Assembly (NCBI GenBank): GCA_902783795.1
Contig: CACZSO010000169.1
Span: forward strand, 1-26,458
Direction: 5' to 3'
DNA: 26,458 bases
From: an uncultured Eubacteriales bacterium
GTDB lineage: Bacteria; Bacillota; Clostridia; Lachnospirales; Lachnospiraceae
Made by a program: the position numbers and the translations under genes. Shown here piece after piece: positions 1 to 9,800 of the stretch. Each line of letters starts with the position of its first letter. Within the stretch, counting starts at the first letter, position 1. Below the pieces are notes generated by a model. The model had not been told where the DNA came from. It did not search any database and was given only the letters and a program-made list of their open reading frames with translations.

Positions 1-743
1 AGATAATCATTCTTTTTCAAGGGCTTGAAAGCATACCAGGTCCTTTTTTTGTGTTTCCCGAAACTCCGAAGGTCCATGGCATTTGAGACCACTTCGATCC
101 TGTCCAGGGAAGAGAAGATCAGAGGCACAAAAATGTTCATCATATTTTTCAGCCGGGTCCAAACTTTTTCTTTCTTGGAAAGATCCAGTCCCCGGGCCTG
201 CTGGGCCAGGGCTATGTCATTGTAGTCCCGGATCATGTCCGGGAAGTAGCGAAGCGTCAATGCAACAGCGAAAGCGGCTTTATAGCTGATGCCCACAGAA
301 CTTAAGGAAGCCGCAAACTCACTGGGATTCGTCGTAAGCAGGAAGATCATGCCTAAAGGGATCACGGAAAGGTATTTCAATACCTTGGTACATTGATATA
401 ACAGCTGCTCAGCAGTGACGGTGTAACGTTCTGTGATGGAGAACAGGTCATGCTCCGTCCCATAGATCTCCACCCCATATTTAGGACTGAAAATAAAGGT
501 CAGAATAAAATTCAGTGCAATGAAGATCAGCACATAATAGAGCATGACACGGATCCTTGACAGGGTGATCTCTGAAAAATGCAGTACTAAAAAGGAGAAG
601 ATCAGCACAAAAAGGATCACCCGGGCATCATAAGAAAACATGACCGTAAAGGTCAGGACCAGGAAGCAGATAAGCTTAGTCATGCCTGACAGGTTGAAGA
701 CGAAATTATCCTTTTCGATATAATCAAAGAGCTTGGATTTCAT
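1..743 (-). CDS. ecfT: ECF transporter transmembrane subunit EcfT (C-terminus cut by window edge)
   Basis: This is the membrane T subunit of an energy-coupling factor importer, which joins the ATPase pair to a substrate-binding S component. The first 247 residues are visible. They begin MKSKLFDYIEK and form several hydrophobic segments in the first ~65 residues and again around residues 120-170. Two coupling-helix signatures characteristic of EcfT follow: QQARGLD near residue 180 and AMDLRSFG near residue 222. The start at 743 is preceded on the minus strand by GAGGAGG at good spacing and overlaps the end of the ATPase gene by 20 bp, so the two are translationally coupled. Family and role are clear. 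The substrate is unknown because no S component lies in the window; it may be encoded just beyond base 1 or elsewhere. Confidence 0.9.
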   Translation of the reverse strand, partial: MKSKLFDYIEKDNFVFNLSGMTKLICFLVLTFTVMFSYDARVILFVLIFSFLVLHFSEITLSRIRVMLYYVLIFIALNFILTFIFSPKYGVEIYGTEHDLFSITERYTVTAEQLLYQCTKVLKYLSVIPLGMIFLLTTNPSEFAASLSSVGISYKAAFAVALTLRYFPDMIRDYNDIALAQQARGLDLSKKEKVWTRLKNMMNIFVPLIFSSLDRIEVVSNAMDLRSFGKHKKRTWYAFKPLKKNDY

Positions 744-2442
744 CGCGCCGCGCCTCCTCATAGTCTATAAACTGCCAGACGAAGCCCTGGGGATCGGAAA
801 GGCCGGCTTTCATGGCCAGCTCATATAAAGAAGTGAGCTTCAAATTCGCCCGTTCTGCCATCTGCTCATCCGTCAGGACCGCTACTGCCGTATCATCGCC
901 GATCTTTTCGCCCCCGGAGATGACGATAGCATGGTGGGTGTATTCCAGCATCAGGTGCATGTCATGGGTGATCATGATGATCGTGATGCCTTCCCGGTTA
1001 AGTTTTCTTAAGAAGGTCATGATCTCCGTATAGTGCCGGTAATCCTGCCCCGCGGTGGGTTCATCCAGGATCAGCACTTCCGGGTCCATGACCAGCATGG
1101 AAGCAATGGTGACCCGTTTCTTCTGTCCGAAAGACAAAGCGGAGACCGGCCAATTGCGCATAGGATAGAGACCGCAGATCTTAAGCGCTTCCTCCACCTT
1201 AGCTTTTACCGTATCCTCATCGACCTTCCGGATCCGCAGACCCAGGGCCACTTCATCGAAGATCATGGGTTTCGAGATCATCTGGTTCGGATTCTGCATC
1301 ACATAACCGATCTTCAGGGAGCGCTCCTTGATCGTCCAGGAACTGATGTCCTGGCCTCTGAATTCTACGGAACCTTTGCTCTCTTTTACAAAGCCGCAGA
1401 TAACCTTCGCCAATGTGCTTTTTCCGGCCCCGTTAGTGCCCACGATGGACACCAGCTCGCCTTTTCGGATGTCAAAGCTGATGTTCTTCAGGACTTCCCG
1501 TTTTTTAGTGTAGGAAAAATGCAGGTTTTTAACGGAGAGCAGCACTTCCTGAGGTGCTTGTTCCTCATGGAGGGGCAGTGCTTCATGCCAGGCAGCCAGT
1601 GGGGCTTTTATAGATTCTATGTCCAATGTTTCCAGATAACCGGGGTGCATTTGCGGTACCAGCTTTATACCGGCATATTTCAGCGCAGTGACATATAAGG
1701 GCTCCCGGTTCCCCAGGGACCGGAGGATCTCTGTACACACCAGTTCGTCCGGCGTACTGTCAGAAACGATGTGCCCGTCGTTGATCACGACCACCCGGTC
1801 CACCTGCCGGTACAATACATCTTCCATCCGGTGTTCAATGATAATGACAGTCTTATTAAATTCCCGGTGGATCCTGTCGATCAGGTCTATGGCGGTCTTT
1901 CCCGTCAGAGGATCCAGATTCGCCAGCGGTTCATCAAAAAGAAGGACATCCACATTGTCCACCAGGACGCCGGCCAGGGCAGTCCGCTGCTTCTGCCCGC
2001 CGGAAAGCTCGTAAGGGGATGAGGAGAGATGGCTGGCCATGTCCACTAATTCCGCTGCCTTCAGCACAGTTTCCTTCATGGTCTCCTGGGGTACCAGGTC
2101 GTTTTCCAGGGAAAAGGCAATGTCTTCTCCCACGGTCAGTCCCACGAACTGGCCATCCGAATCCTGCAGGACCGTGCCGATCTTCCGGGAACGTTCGAAC
2201 AGGCTGCTTTCCTCCGGCGTCTTTCCATCCACGATCAGCTTTCCGGTGATGGTGCCCTTGTAAGCATAGGGGATCAGCCCGTTCATGCAGTGAGCCAGGG
2301 TGCTTTTGCCGCAGCCGGAAGGCCCCACGATCAGGATCTTCTCGCCGGGATAGATGTTCAGGTCAATATTATATAAAGTAGGCTCCGCCTGGCTGAAATA
2401 CTGGAAGGAGAAGTCTTGAAAAGAAATGACGGGTTCCCGCAT
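724..2442 (-). CDS. Fused double ABC ATPase of an ECF transporter (EcfA-EcfA)
   Basis: This 572-aa cytoplasmic protein holds two ABC ATPase domains in one chain and powers ECF-type micronutrient uptake. Domain 1 has Walker A GPSGCGKST (residues 40-48), signature LSGGQ (146-150), Walker B ending in FDEP with Glu171, and a switch His in IIEHR. Domain 2 has GTNGAGKST, LILDEPTAGQD and ITHDM, but its signature reads LSFGQ instead of LSGGQ. I chose the start at 2442 because AAAGGGG sits 8 nt upstream. An in-frame ATG at 2520 would add 26 unconserved residues, lacks a ribosome site and lies at the predicted transcript start. The same fused arrangement occurs in YkoD-type ATPases, where a separate T and S component complete the importer. 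The promoter at 2522-2549 drives it, with the ecfT gene downstream. Confidence 0.93.
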   Translation of the reverse strand: MREPVISFQDFSFQYFSQAEPTLYNIDLNIYPGEKILIVGPSGCGKSTLAHCMNGLIPYAYKGTITGKLIVDGKTPEESSLFERSRKIGTVLQDSDGQFVGLTVGEDIAFSLENDLVPQETMKETVLKAAELVDMASHLSSSPYELSGGQKQRTALAGVLVDNVDVLLFDEPLANLDPLTGKTAIDLIDRIHREFNKTVIIIEHRMEDVLYRQVDRVVVINDGHIVSDSTPDELVCTEILRSLGNREPLYVTALKYAGIKLVPQMHPGYLETLDIESIKAPLAAWHEALPLHEEQAPQEVLLSVKNLHFSYTKKREVLKNISFDIRKGELVSIVGTNGAGKSTLAKVICGFVKESKGSVEFRGQDISSWTIKERSLKIGYVMQNPNQMISKPMIFDEVALGLRIRKVDEDTVKAKVEEALKICGLYPMRNWPVSALSFGQKKRVTIASMLVMDPEVLILDEPTAGQDYRHYTEIMTFLRKLNREGITIIMITHDMHLMLEYTHHAIVISGGEKIGDDTAVAVLTDEQMAERANLKLTSLYELAMKAGLSDPQGFVWQFIDYEEARRDEIQAL

Positions 2443-2468
2443 CGTGTGAGCCCCTTTCATTATAATTA

Positions 2469-2510
2469 TATCGGCCCTAGCGGCATCAAAGTGCTCCGCA
2501 GGACACGATA
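2469..2510 (-). promoter_or_regulatory. Leader hairpin of the ECF operon
   Basis: In the minus-strand transcript the arms 2510-2496 and 2483-2469 pair over 14 bp: UAUCG with CGAUA, GUCCU with AGGGC (one G-U wobble) and GCGG with CCGC. There is a single unpaired U on each side and a 12-nt loop (AGCACUUUGAUG). It begins a few bases after the predicted transcription start and ends about 27 nt before the ATPase start codon. It could be a regulatory leader, a DNA operator or an mRNA-stabilising hairpin. I could not match it to a riboswitch class that I know. Confidence 0.45.
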
Positions 2511-2521
2511 GCCATATCATA

Positions 2522-2549
2522 ATTATGGCGTATATTCCCGGTTTGTCAA
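2522..2549 (-). promoter_or_regulatory. Sigma-A promoter of the ECF operon
   Basis: On the minus strand a perfect -35 TTGACA (2549-2544) is followed after 16 bp by the -10 hexamer CATAAT (2527-2522), one mismatch from consensus. The predicted start near 2515 leaves a leader of about 70 nt before the ATPase start at 2442. It faces away from the aldo/keto reductase promoter, so the two units are divergent. Confidence 0.75.
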
Positions 2550-2577
2550 TATTACTTTAGTGGAAATTCTCATATGC

Positions 2578-2618
2578 GGAAATCCCTTTGAAGAAACGGT
2601 ATCATCCGTGAGATTTCC
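2578..2618. repeat. Nested inverted repeats upstream of the aldo/keto reductase promoter
   Basis: An outer inverted repeat, GGAAATC (2578-2584) and GATTTCC (2612-2618), encloses an inner one, ACGG (2596-2599) and CCGT (2606-2609). The outer right arm ends directly before the -35 box at 2619, and the whole element lies between two divergent promoters. This placement suits a regulator binding site, but no regulator gene is adjacent, so the role is inferred from position only. Confidence 0.35.
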
Positions 2619-2646
2619 TTGACTTTTTATTGCCAGGCCTTACAAT
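2619..2646 (+). promoter_or_regulatory. Sigma-A promoter of the aldo/keto reductase
   Basis: The -35 TTGACT (2619-2624) and -10 TACAAT (2641-2646) are separated by 16 bp, each one mismatch from consensus. The expected start near 2653 gives a leader of about 40 nt to the start codon at 2694. An upstream GTG at 2652 falls at the transcript start, which argues against its use for translation. Confidence 0.65.
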
Positions 2647-2693
2647 AGAAAGTGAAAGATCACAGTGAGAAAAAATGTCAGGAGGAACATAAT

Positions 2694-3488
2694 ATGGAAA
2701 TGATGAAACTAGCGAATGGACTGGAGATCCCGGCTGTCGGCAGCGGTACCAACAGTTTTGCCAAAACAGACGGAAAATATGACGGCCATACGGATGAAGT
2801 AGTCTCGGCCATCAAGGCAGGCTACCGCTTTTTTGACACAGCTGAATCCTACGGCAATGAAGAGGCTGTAGGCGCAGGCATCATTGAAAGCGGCATCGGC
2901 CGTGAGAATATCTTTATCTCCACAAAAATGCGTACACGGAACATGGGACAGGACGAAGCTTCCTGGAAGCCGGAAGATGCCGTGGCGGCCATTGAAAGAA
3001 GTCTGGAAAAGCTTAAGACAGATTACATTGACCTGTACCTCATCCACATGCCCTGGGGTAAGCCGGAAGAGACCAGAAAGATCTGGGAAGTATTTGAAGA
3101 GTACTATGACAGGGGCGTACTGAAGTCCATCGGTGTCAGCAACTTTACGATCCCGGACCTTGAGGATCTGCTGGCACATTGCCGGATCCGGCCCATGGTG
3201 GACCAGGTCAAGATCGCACCGGGATCTCCGAACGCGGAATTAGTGGCTTTCATGAAAGCCAACGGCATTATCCCTATGGCCTGGGGCCCCCTCAGGTTCG
3301 ATCTGGATAAGACGCATCTTAAGGTCATCGGTGAGAAATATGGAAAGAACTGGGCGCAGGTGGTGCTGAGGCGCAACTTCCAGAAGGGCATCGTATCTAT
3401 CCCGAAGTCCCATTCTTTTGAGCATCAGAAAGAGAATCTGGACATCTTTGACTTTGAGCTGACAGAAGAAGAAACAGAGATTTTCTAA
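2694..3488 (+). CDS. Aldo/keto reductase family oxidoreductase
   Basis: This is a predicted 264-aa cytoplasmic NAD(P)H-dependent reductase of aldehydes or ketones with the (beta/alpha)8 fold. The catalytic tetrad is visible as Asp48 and Tyr53 (in FFDTAESYGNE), Lys78 (ISTKMRT) and His118 (LIHMPWGK). The family's GVSNF motif and the cofactor-binding IPKS near the C-terminus are present. The start at 2694 is chosen for the AGGAGG 8 nt upstream; the in-frame GTG at 2652 has no such site. The protein stops at TEEETEIF, shortly after the last conserved segment and roughly 10-15 residues before many relatives end, so the C-terminal substrate loop is short. Flanked by its own promoter and terminator, it is a single-gene unit. 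The substrate cannot be told from sequence. Confidence 0.92.
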   Translation: MEMMKLANGLEIPAVGSGTNSFAKTDGKYDGHTDEVVSAIKAGYRFFDTAESYGNEEAVGAGIIESGIGRENIFISTKMRTRNMGQDEASWKPEDAVAAIERSLEKLKTDYIDLYLIHMPWGKPEETRKIWEVFEEYYDRGVLKSIGVSNFTIPDLEDLLAHCRIRPMVDQVKIAPGSPNAELVAFMKANGIIPMAWGPLRFDLDKTHLKVIGEKYGKNWAQVVLRRNFQKGIVSIPKSHSFEHQKENLDIFDFELTEEETEIF

Positions 3489-3507
3489 AGAAAGCATCTA
3501 TGAAAAA

Positions 3508-3546
3508 GCCGCCAGCCCTGATGTGAATGGCTGGCGGTATTTTTAT
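3508..3546 (+). terminator. Rho-independent terminator after the aldo/keto reductase
   Basis: A perfect 9-bp GC-rich stem, CCGCCAGCC (3509-3517) with GGCTGGCGG (3529-3537), has an 11-nt loop and is followed by a T-rich run. It starts 20 nt after the stop codon and insulates the reductase from the protease gene. Confidence 0.88.
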
Positions 3547-3570
3547 GTCTCTGATCATGAAAAAAAGGGG

Positions 3571-3599
3571 TAGAAATTCCAGACAAAACGTGGTATTAT
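3571..3599 (+). promoter_or_regulatory. Candidate promoter of the large protease
   Basis: TAGAAA (3571-3576), 17 bp, then TATTAT (3594-3599) preceded by TG at 3591-3592 forms an extended -10 promoter. The -35 matches consensus at four of six positions. It would give a leader of roughly 235 nt containing the elements at 3611-3827. AT-rich sequence at 3660-3700 could hold a second start, so this assignment is tentative. Confidence 0.4.
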
Positions 3600-3610
3600 A
3601 TGTGGATATT

Positions 3611-3640
3611 GCAGGAAGTCGTTTTTTTTGGCCTTCCTGC
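3611..3640 (+). repeat. Hairpin with U-rich loop in the protease leader
   Basis: GCAGGAAG (3611-3618) is the exact reverse complement of CTTCCTGC (3633-3640). The 14-nt loop contains eight consecutive T. It is just after the candidate transcription start, so it could cap and stabilise the mRNA or act as an operator. No T run follows it, so it does not look like a terminator. Confidence 0.5.
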
Positions 3641-3641
3641 T

Positions 3642-3657
3642 TTAGTGCATTAGTGCA
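3642..3657 (+). repeat. Perfect tandem octamer TTAGTGCA
   Basis: The octamer TTAGTGCA occurs twice back to back (3642-3649, 3650-3657). The second copy runs into CTGA, creating the 8-bp palindrome AGTGCACT. Related GTGCATTA reappears near 3706-3713. Clustered similar sites upstream of a large surface-protein gene suggest a protein-binding region. Confidence 0.35.
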
Positions 3658-3742
3658 CTGATATATATTTTTTATGCATTCATAAAATATTATTATCCAT
3701 ACATGGTGCATTAACTAACACTCCCATAAACGGATAGTAATG

Positions 3743-3798
3743 AAAACTCCCTTATGCTTGATCGAGGTTAAAAGATCTGGGAGGTTTTGTTTCTATAT
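3743..3798 (+). promoter_or_regulatory. Terminator-like (attenuator) hairpin in the protease leader
   Basis: AAAACTCCC (3743-3751) pairs with GGGAGGTTTT (3779-3788) with one bulged G. The right arm runs into a T-rich tail, GTTTCTATATAT. The stem is only moderately stable and has a long loop, but its place about 45 nt before the start codon is that of a conditional terminator or attenuator. No known riboswitch class or T-box was recognised upstream. Confidence 0.35.
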
Positions 3799-3806
3799 AT
3801 CATTTA

Positions 3807-3827
3807 TTGACTGAAAAAGGCAGTCAA
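3807..3827 (+). repeat. Small hairpin just before the protease ribosome site
   Basis: TTGACTG (3807-3813) and CAGTCAA (3821-3827) form a 7-bp stem with a 7-nt A/G-rich loop. It ends four bases before AGGAGG (3831-3836). The stem does not cover the Shine-Dalgarno itself, so it may affect translation modestly or serve as a binding site. Confidence 0.4.
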
Positions 3828-3841
3828 AGAAGGAGGAAAGA

Positions 3842-6800
3842 ATGACAAAGACCTTGAAGAGTGTCCTTTCTATGGTTCTTGCACTCACCATGATCTTTTC
3901 CTCTGCAGCTACTGTATTAGCTGGAGGGAATGGTCAGGCTTCTGGGATTAATTCTGAAGCAAGTGCAGGCCGTAAACTGGATATCGAAGAGATCGACCCC
4001 AGTACGCTGAATATCAAGCGTCTGGGTGATGCGGACGTTTCTGCGGAAACAGAGATCGAAGCGCCTCAGTATGGTCTGAACGATACAGTCCGTGTTTCTA
4101 TTCTTTTAGAAGCACCGTCTGCTATCGACGCAGGTTATGAAATTCAGGGCATAGGCAAAAATAATGAAGCACTTGCCTACAGAAAGACATTACGTGCGCA
4201 GCAGAATGCTATGGCTCAGCAGATTTCCCAGCAGATCTTAGGCGGAGCTGCCCTGCAGGTCAAGTGGAATATTACCCTGGCCGGCAATATGATCTCCGCT
4301 TATGTTCCGTTCGGTAAGATCGACGCCATCAAAGCACTTGACGGTGTCGCAGATGTGATTCTTGAAAACCGGTATGATCCGGTCGTAACCGAAAAAGGCG
4401 GAGAGCCTGATCATCCTAATATGATCAGCGCCCGTGATATGACAGGGACCAGCCTGCCTTATGCTTCAGAATATACAGGAGCGGGCAGCAGACTGGCTAT
4501 CATCGATACCGGTCTTGACACAGACCATCAGTCCTATGATCCGGAGGCATTTCTGCATGCCATCGAAGAAGATCAGGCTGCTGGTAAAACAGTCGTATTA
4601 ATGACTGAGGATGATATTCCTGCTGAAGGTCTTAACGGAAAAGGCATCTACCTCAATGCCAAGCTTCCCTACATTTATAACTATGTTGACGAAAATACGA
4701 CTGTCAACCATTTAAATGATACTCAGGAAGAGCATGGTTCTCACGTGGCAGGTATTGCCGCTGCGAACCGCTACCTGAAAAAGGGTGAAGAGTTCGTCGA
4801 GGCTGCTAAGGAAGTCGGTGTTGTAGGCCAGGCTCCGGATGCCCAGGTCTTCATTATGAAGGTCTTTGGTGCCGGCGGCGGTGCTTATGATTCTGATTAC
4901 ATGGTAGCTATCGAGGATGCACTGATGCTCGGTGCGGATTCTGTAAACCTTTCTCTGGGTTCCAGCGCTCCTGGTCCGGCTACCATTACAAATGGTACTT
5001 ATCGTGGTATTTTCCAGAACCTGGTAGGTAAAGGCCTGGTGGTTTCTATTTCCGCAGGTAATAATACTTCCTGGGACAGCCAGAAGCAGCTGTATTCTGA
5101 TGATATCAATCTGAATACCGGCGGCAGCCCGGGTTCCTTTGCCAATTCTCTTACCGTAGCGTCTATCGACGACAGCGGTACAAAGGCTCCCTTCCTGCTG
5201 TTCAATGAAAACCTTGAACTGCGTTATATGGATGGCGGCGGTGCTGCTAACAACGCGCCCATGATCACCATTGCCGGTGATTATGAGTATGTTTATATTG
5301 ACGGCCCCGGCGTAAATGATAACGCCAACGTGGGTCTGGAAGGTGACCAGTTCCTGGCGCTTGGTTCTGAAGTGGTCTCCGGCAAGGTCGCTCTCTGTAA
5401 CCGTGGTACGTCCTCCTTCTTCGCGAAGGCGAATGCGGCCGTGGCCCAGGGCGCTGTCGGTGTGATCATCGTCAATAACCAGCCCGGTACTATCTCCATG
5501 GCTCTCGATGGCTACAGCTACACGAATCCTGTAGCATCCATCAAACAGGCAGAAGGTGAAGCCATCAAAGAAGGCGGTGAAGCCCATACTTCCGGCGATA
5601 TTACTTATTATACCGGAAAGATCACCGTGGGCGGAGAGGATAATAAGACTCCGGTAGCATTCTATGAGATGAGCTCATTCTCCAGCTGGGGAACCTCCGG
5701 CTCCCTGATCATGAAGCCTGAGATCACAGCTCCCGGCGGATCTGTTTATTCTCTTAACGGTTATCATCGTGCGGTTACCGGCGGCTATGCCGGCGGCAAT
5801 GACCAGTACGAACTGATGTCCGGTACTTCTATGGCAGCACCTCAGATCACTGGTATCACCGCTGTTATCGGCGAGCATTACCGTGCTGATGATCTGGCAG
5901 CGAAGACAGGCGTGTCCTTCCGTACTTTTGCGGAAAGCGTGATCATGTCTACAGCTGTTCCTGTAAAGGAAGAGGCTTCCAAAAATTACTACTCCATCCT
6001 GAATCAGGGTGCCGGTCTTGTGGATGTCAATGCGGCAGTCCAGGCTAAGACCTTTATTCTGATGGATAAAGCAGCTACCCGCAGTGCGGCTGACGGTAAA
6101 GTCAAAGCGGAACTTGGCGATGATCCTTCCCGTACCGGTACTTATACTTACAGCTTTACCATCAAAAACTTCGGCGATGAAGATATCGTTTATGAAGTAA
6201 ATACGGATCTGTTTACCCAGGCACTGGCTGGTGATAACAAGCTTCTGGCTCATCAGGTCACAAACCTGGAGAACTCAGCTCAGGTCGACTGGGTGGTAGG
6301 ACCCTATGCCCGCGATGTCAATATTGACGGCGTCACCAACTCTCTGGATGCCCAGGCTATCGTAGATAAGGTGACCGGAGCATTGGCAGAAGAAGCTCCC
6401 TTTGACGCTGAAGCTGCTGATATGGATGGTGATGAAGCCATTACCTCTTATGATGCATACTTGCTGCTGGATAAGATGAAGAATACTTCTTATGAAGGTA
6501 ATACCGTTCCTGCAGGCAGTTATGCAACTGTTACGGTTACGCTTAAACTGACGGATGCCCAGAAGGCAGCTCTTGACAATTCACCTCGTAAGGGTGCTTA
6601 TGTCGAAGGCTACACCTTCCTGAAGGGTGACGACGGTGTGACGCATCATATCCCGATCCTGGGCTTCTACGGTTCCTGGACCGATCCTTCTATGTATGAT
6701 GCTGTAACCTATATCGAGAAGCTGTACGGAAGTGAGCAGAGCTCTTATTTCCTGGCAGCAAATGCTAACACAAACCTGCTGAATATCCGTTATAACGGAG

Positions 6801-9800
6801 CAACGACAGAAACCACCTTCACTGGCAACCCCTATGTGGTGGAAAAAGAGTTCCCTGAAGACAGGGTGGCTCTTAACAGCAAGTCTACACTTTATCAGGC
6901 CCGTTATAACCTGATCCGTCCCGCCGGCACTCTCTTTACGGCAGTGACCAAAGAAGACGGAAGCATTATCAGTCTGGGCAGTGTCGGCAGCAACATGAAT
7001 GCTGCTTACTTCAACACTCAGGCTAACACACCTTCATGGGTGAGCACCAGCACCTCCAGCGCGAACATCAACGTGGCGGTCGGTTCTCTCGGACTGAAGG
7101 AAGGTGATAAGTTTACGGCAGGCATTTATGCGCTTCCGGAATACTATGCCTTTGAAGCAAATGACACGAATGACAGTGGTTATCAGCTGAATCAGGCACA
7201 GGTCCGTGAACTTCTTGCCAGCGGCGAGATAGGCGAAGGTGCCTTCTTAGGTTATACCTTCATGCTGGATGATACCGCACCGGAAGCTGAAGGCGTTCAG
7301 AACGAGGACGGAACCATCACTGTTACCGCTAAAGATAACCAGTATATTGCCGCTATCGGCGTTCTGGATGTCAGCGGAAAGAAGCAGTTCGTCCCCATGT
7401 TCACACCGGAGCAGACAGCTGCCGGACAGGAAGTCACCTATACCTTTGATCCTGTTGCCATAGGAGCAGCTGCCGCTAATGCAGCTACGATCTTTGTAGC
7501 TGACTATGCAGGCAATGAGTATGCGATTGTTGTCAGGACCGGTGAAGGCCCCATCATCGTGGATAAGGAAGCATATATCCTTACATCTGAAGTTACAGAT
7601 GGAAAAGAATACCTGATCGCCAGTGTCAATGAGGCTGGAAATGGCAATATCCTGAACCGCAGTAATACAGCTGTCCAGGGTCCTGCTGTTAAGGTCTATG
7701 CACCGAATGACAGATTTGCTGTTCCCTTTATCGATGGTGACGATGTAGTGGCAACGGAGGTCTGGACATTTACGGCCTCTGGCGATGCCGGTCAGTTCTG
7801 GAAGATCCTGAATGGCAACTACTATCTGCGTCAGAGCAGAGGTAATATCAGTATTTCCGGCACGAATAACAATAATGAATGGACTTGGGATGCGGAGAAT
7901 AACAGGCTGTCCATCGTTTATAATAATGGGACCCGTTACCTTCGTTTCTACAATAACAACTTCAGCATCAACCAGGCGGAAAACAGCGTTTATCTGTATG
8001 AGAAGGTGACTTATTCAGAAGAAATAGATCCCTTTACCGTGAACAGCATCACGCTGACACCTGAATCTGCAAACCTTTACACCGGAAATAAGCTCCAGAT
8101 CCTGGCTGAAGTCATGCCTATGACAGCAGAAGATAAGACTCTTATCTGGTCCTCTTCTGATGAAGCAGTGGCGACTGTGGATCAGACCGGTCTGGTTACG
8201 GCAGTTGGAGCCGGTGACGCTGTGATCACTGCGGCTTCTGCCAGCGCAGAGGGTGTGTTCGCCGCAACAAAGATCAATGTAGTGGCTGTGACCTCCATGC
8301 CTGGTGTAACCGTTAATGCTCAGCTGGTGGATAGTACCGGGGCAAACTTTGTCCGGCTGGATCTGGGCGATATGTCAGTCGAGCCTCTGGGTGAATGTGC
8401 CGGTGCGCTCTATGGCGGCGGACGTTCTGAAGACGTTATCATGGGCTTCATGAGCAACGGCAATGTTGTTGAGACCATCATTTCTGATGAGGGTTACAGC
8501 AGTGAGATCCTGGGAAGCTTTGGATCGACTCAGTATAACGCCCGTGATGGCGCGCATATGCCTCCGCTTGTTGCAGAAACAGAAGAAGGTACTGTGAAAG
8601 AAGAATTTATTTCTATCTACTTCTCACAGGATAATCTGTGGCTGTTCACACCTGACTATGGCCTTACTGGATGGAATTTCGAAGGAAATTCAGCCATTAC
8701 CTATGCAGGATCGCTTACAGAAACCAGTCAGCATTTTTTCTATATGCTGGATGGTGACGGACAGATGTTTATCGGCATTATCGGCGTTGATGATGAAGAG
8801 CCTGTAACGGAGGAAGGAATCAATGCACTTCTGATGACGGGAGAACCCACTCCTATCGAAGGCCTGTCTGCAGAAGCGGGAACTTTCGATGCTAACGCCA
8901 TGTCCATCTCTCTTCTGGATAACGGTGACTATTATGGTCTGCTGGTGGCAAATAGCAATAACCGCCGGATCTACTTCGTGGATCTGATGGCAGACACTCT
9001 GGAAGCAGTCCTGGTGGCTGGCTTTAATGGTACGAGCCTGACGACACTGTATAATGATGATTATGATGCAGAGGTCATTCCTCTCCAGTCAGAAGCAGCA
9101 AAGACTTTCATAGCTGGTGCGAAAGAAACTCTCAGTACTCCTGTCAGGGCACAGAAACTGGCTGTTCTTGATAAGAAAGACCAGGCAGCCGGCGGTCTGA
9201 ACAGGACCGGTGCTTCCTATACCGCTTCCGCTCTTCAGAATGCAGAGTTAGTTCCTGCCAGTGAGCAGCTTGATCCTCAGGCAGTACCTGTTACAAGCCA
9301 AGTGACTGTAGCTGTGGTCGAAGCAGAAGATGTGACAAACGGCAAGTACACACTGACTTACGATGCTGAAAAGCTGACCTTTAAGAAAGCTGAGATTTCA
9401 GGCGAAGTTGGATCTGTCTTTGCAGATGCAGAAAATGGTGTGGTCACATTGGCCTTTGCTGATCTGGATGGTATCACAGCCGGAAAGACCATTGCCAATG
9501 TATTCTTCGATCAGCCCGAATGCGAAGGCAGCACCATCACAGTAGCTACTGATGAGCGCAATGAAGTCCTGGAAGGCATCGAAGAAGACTTTGACTTAGA
9601 GGTCAAGGGACCCGGACATGTATGGGGCGAACCCGAATGGACCTGGACTAAGACTGAAGACGGTTATACTGCATCGGCAACTTTCGTCTGTGAGACAAAT
9701 GAAGCTCATACCGTAACTGTCGAAGCAGAAGTAACGGTTGAAAAAGAAGCTGGCAAGACCACTTATACGGCTGTGGCTGAGCTTGACGGCAGGACATATA

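Noticed and set aside
1033..1698. 221-aa open frame on the plus strand opposite the ECF ATPase
   Set aside because: The minus-strand ATPase motifs cover this stretch entirely; the opposite frame has no domain or ribosome site.
2443..2520. Upstream in-frame start (2520) for the ECF ATPase
   Set aside because: It lies at the predicted transcript start, has no ribosome site, and the added residues are encoded by the leader hairpin.
3600..3841. Known riboswitch (for example c-di-GMP types) or T-box in the protease leader
   Set aside because: I looked for conserved core sequences of these classes and did not find them; only generic hairpins are supported.
4712..5587. 291-aa open frame on the minus strand inside the protease gene
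   Set aside because: It lies opposite the catalytic and PA regions of an intact, well-conserved protease, has no ribosome site or recognisable domain, and is best explained as a shadow frame.
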